DNA of 5,763 bases from an uncultured Collinsella sp. (GTDB lineage: Bacteria > Actinomycetota > Coriobacteriia > Coriobacteriales > Coriobacteriaceae), in assembly GCA_900757465.1 (NCBI GenBank), contig CAAENY010000063.1:1-5763 (forward strand). Direction: 5' to 3'. Numbering within the stretch: position 1 is the stretch's first letter; each line of letters starts with the position of its first letter. Position numbers and translations under genes: made by a program. This document shows positions 5,529 to 5,763 of this stretch, one piece after another. The notes under the pieces are model-generated. The model ran no database searches, was not told the DNA's origin, and saw nothing but the letters and a program-made list of their open reading frames with translations.

Positions 5529-5716
5529 CTGCTGAGTAATCGCTGCTGATAGGTTGACTGGGCCCCTTGGCCTTTAGTTTGCTACTGCGAACAGTCCTGC
5601 TCGCACGGAAAGCACATTAAGTGCTTTCCGGCTCGTGCGGAACTTGTATCAAACTAAAGGCCAAGGGGCCTCTGCTATAAGAATCGATTGTCAGGTTGTT
5701 TGAATTTGAAGATCTT
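5508..5716. repeat. 17-bp inverted repeat linking two convergent gene ends
   Basis: The 17 bases AAGATCTTCAAATTCAA at 5508-5524 recur exactly on the minus strand at 5700-5716. Both copies are in coding frame and encode the KIFKF tail of the two convergent genes. The repeat encloses the nested palindrome at 5561-5670 almost symmetrically. Confidence 0.8.
5561..5670. repeat. 110-bp nested palindrome between convergent glycosyltransferase genes
   Basis: The outer arms at 5561-5581 and 5650-5670 are perfect 21-bp reverse complements (arm core GGCCCCTTGGCCTTTAGTTT). The spacer of 68 bp contains CGGAAAGCAC (5606-5615) paired with GTGCTTTCCG (5621-5630) around a 5-nt loop. An imperfect direct repeat, GCTCGCACGGAA (5599-5610) and GCTCGTGCGGAA (5631-5642), offers CGCAC/GTGCG as alternative pairing. 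No T run follows either side of the outer or inner stem, so it is not a classic intrinsic terminator. It resembles the 1944-2074 element in design but not in sequence. Options are a shared 3'-end structure for two convergent genes, a MITE-like repeat or a recombination site. Confidence 0.85.
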
Positions 5717-5763
5717 CGACGCGCGGTACACAGGGGCCTGGGCTGAAAAGAATTTGGTTGGTA
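5675..5763 (-). CDS. 3' end of a second gene, probably a glycosyltransferase (partial)
   Basis: The minus strand is open from the window edge to TAG at 5675-5677, giving 28 residues ending VYRASKIFKFKQPDNRFL. The tail VYRASKIFKF closely matches LYRLASKIFKF, the C-terminus of the complete GT2 protein on the other strand, including 17 identical nucleotides. That suggests a paralogous glycosyltransferase gene running toward it. With only 28 residues no catalytic motif is visible; the function call depends on the shared tail alone. It would be part of a convergent surface-glycan gene group continuing beyond the window. Confidence 0.55.
   Translation of the reverse strand, partial: PTKFFSAQAPVYRASKIFKFKQPDNRFL

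Overview
The window looks like chromosomal DNA from a GC-rich gut actinobacterium of the Coriobacteriia, most likely Collinsella or a close relative. That call rests on remembered protein character (the AckA, Pta and Glf variants), GC-rich third codon positions and strong AAGGAG-type ribosome binding sites 4-5 nt before the starts; no search was run.

Layout. (1) Positions 1-395 hold the last 130 residues of one acetate kinase gene, closed by a hairpin terminator. (2) Positions 559-1737 hold a complete second, divergent acetate kinase in the same direction with its own RBS, an AT-rich putative promoter region and a strong intrinsic terminator (1761-1795). (3) Positions 1738-2089 carry no recognisable gene but contain a 131-bp nested palindrome: a perfect 22-bp inverted repeat around a GC-rich terminator-type hairpin. 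(4) Phosphate acetyltransferase (pta) lies on the minus strand at 2090-3070, convergent with the acetate kinases. (5) The 231-bp pta/glf divergent spacer (3071-3301) is packed with inverted repeats and has two back-to-back perfect TATAAT hexamers. (6) UDP-galactopyranose mutase (glf, 3302-4504) overlaps a GT2 glycosyltransferase (start probably 4497, end 5528). (7) The end of the window has a second nested palindrome (perfect 21-bp arms around a 10-bp hairpin). Beyond it, on the minus strand, is the 3' end of what looks like another glycosyltransferase whose C-terminal tail resembles that of the first.

Function. Pta and AckA interconvert acetyl-CoA, acetyl phosphate and acetate with ATP formation, the usual fermentative acetate pathway. 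Here the two steps are in separate, convergent units, and the kinase is duplicated in tandem. The complete kinase keeps the phosphoryl-transfer residues but has alanine where the family has the acetate-pocket phenylalanine, so its substrate may not be acetate. Glf supplies UDP-galactofuranose, and the overlapping GT2 gene is a plausible user of it in a cell-surface glycan; this is inference from context.

No CRISPR array, tRNA, rRNA, transposase or phage gene was seen. The features least explained by ordinary annotation are the two nested palindromes, the inverted-repeat-rich divergent promoter region, and the altered acetate kinase active site.
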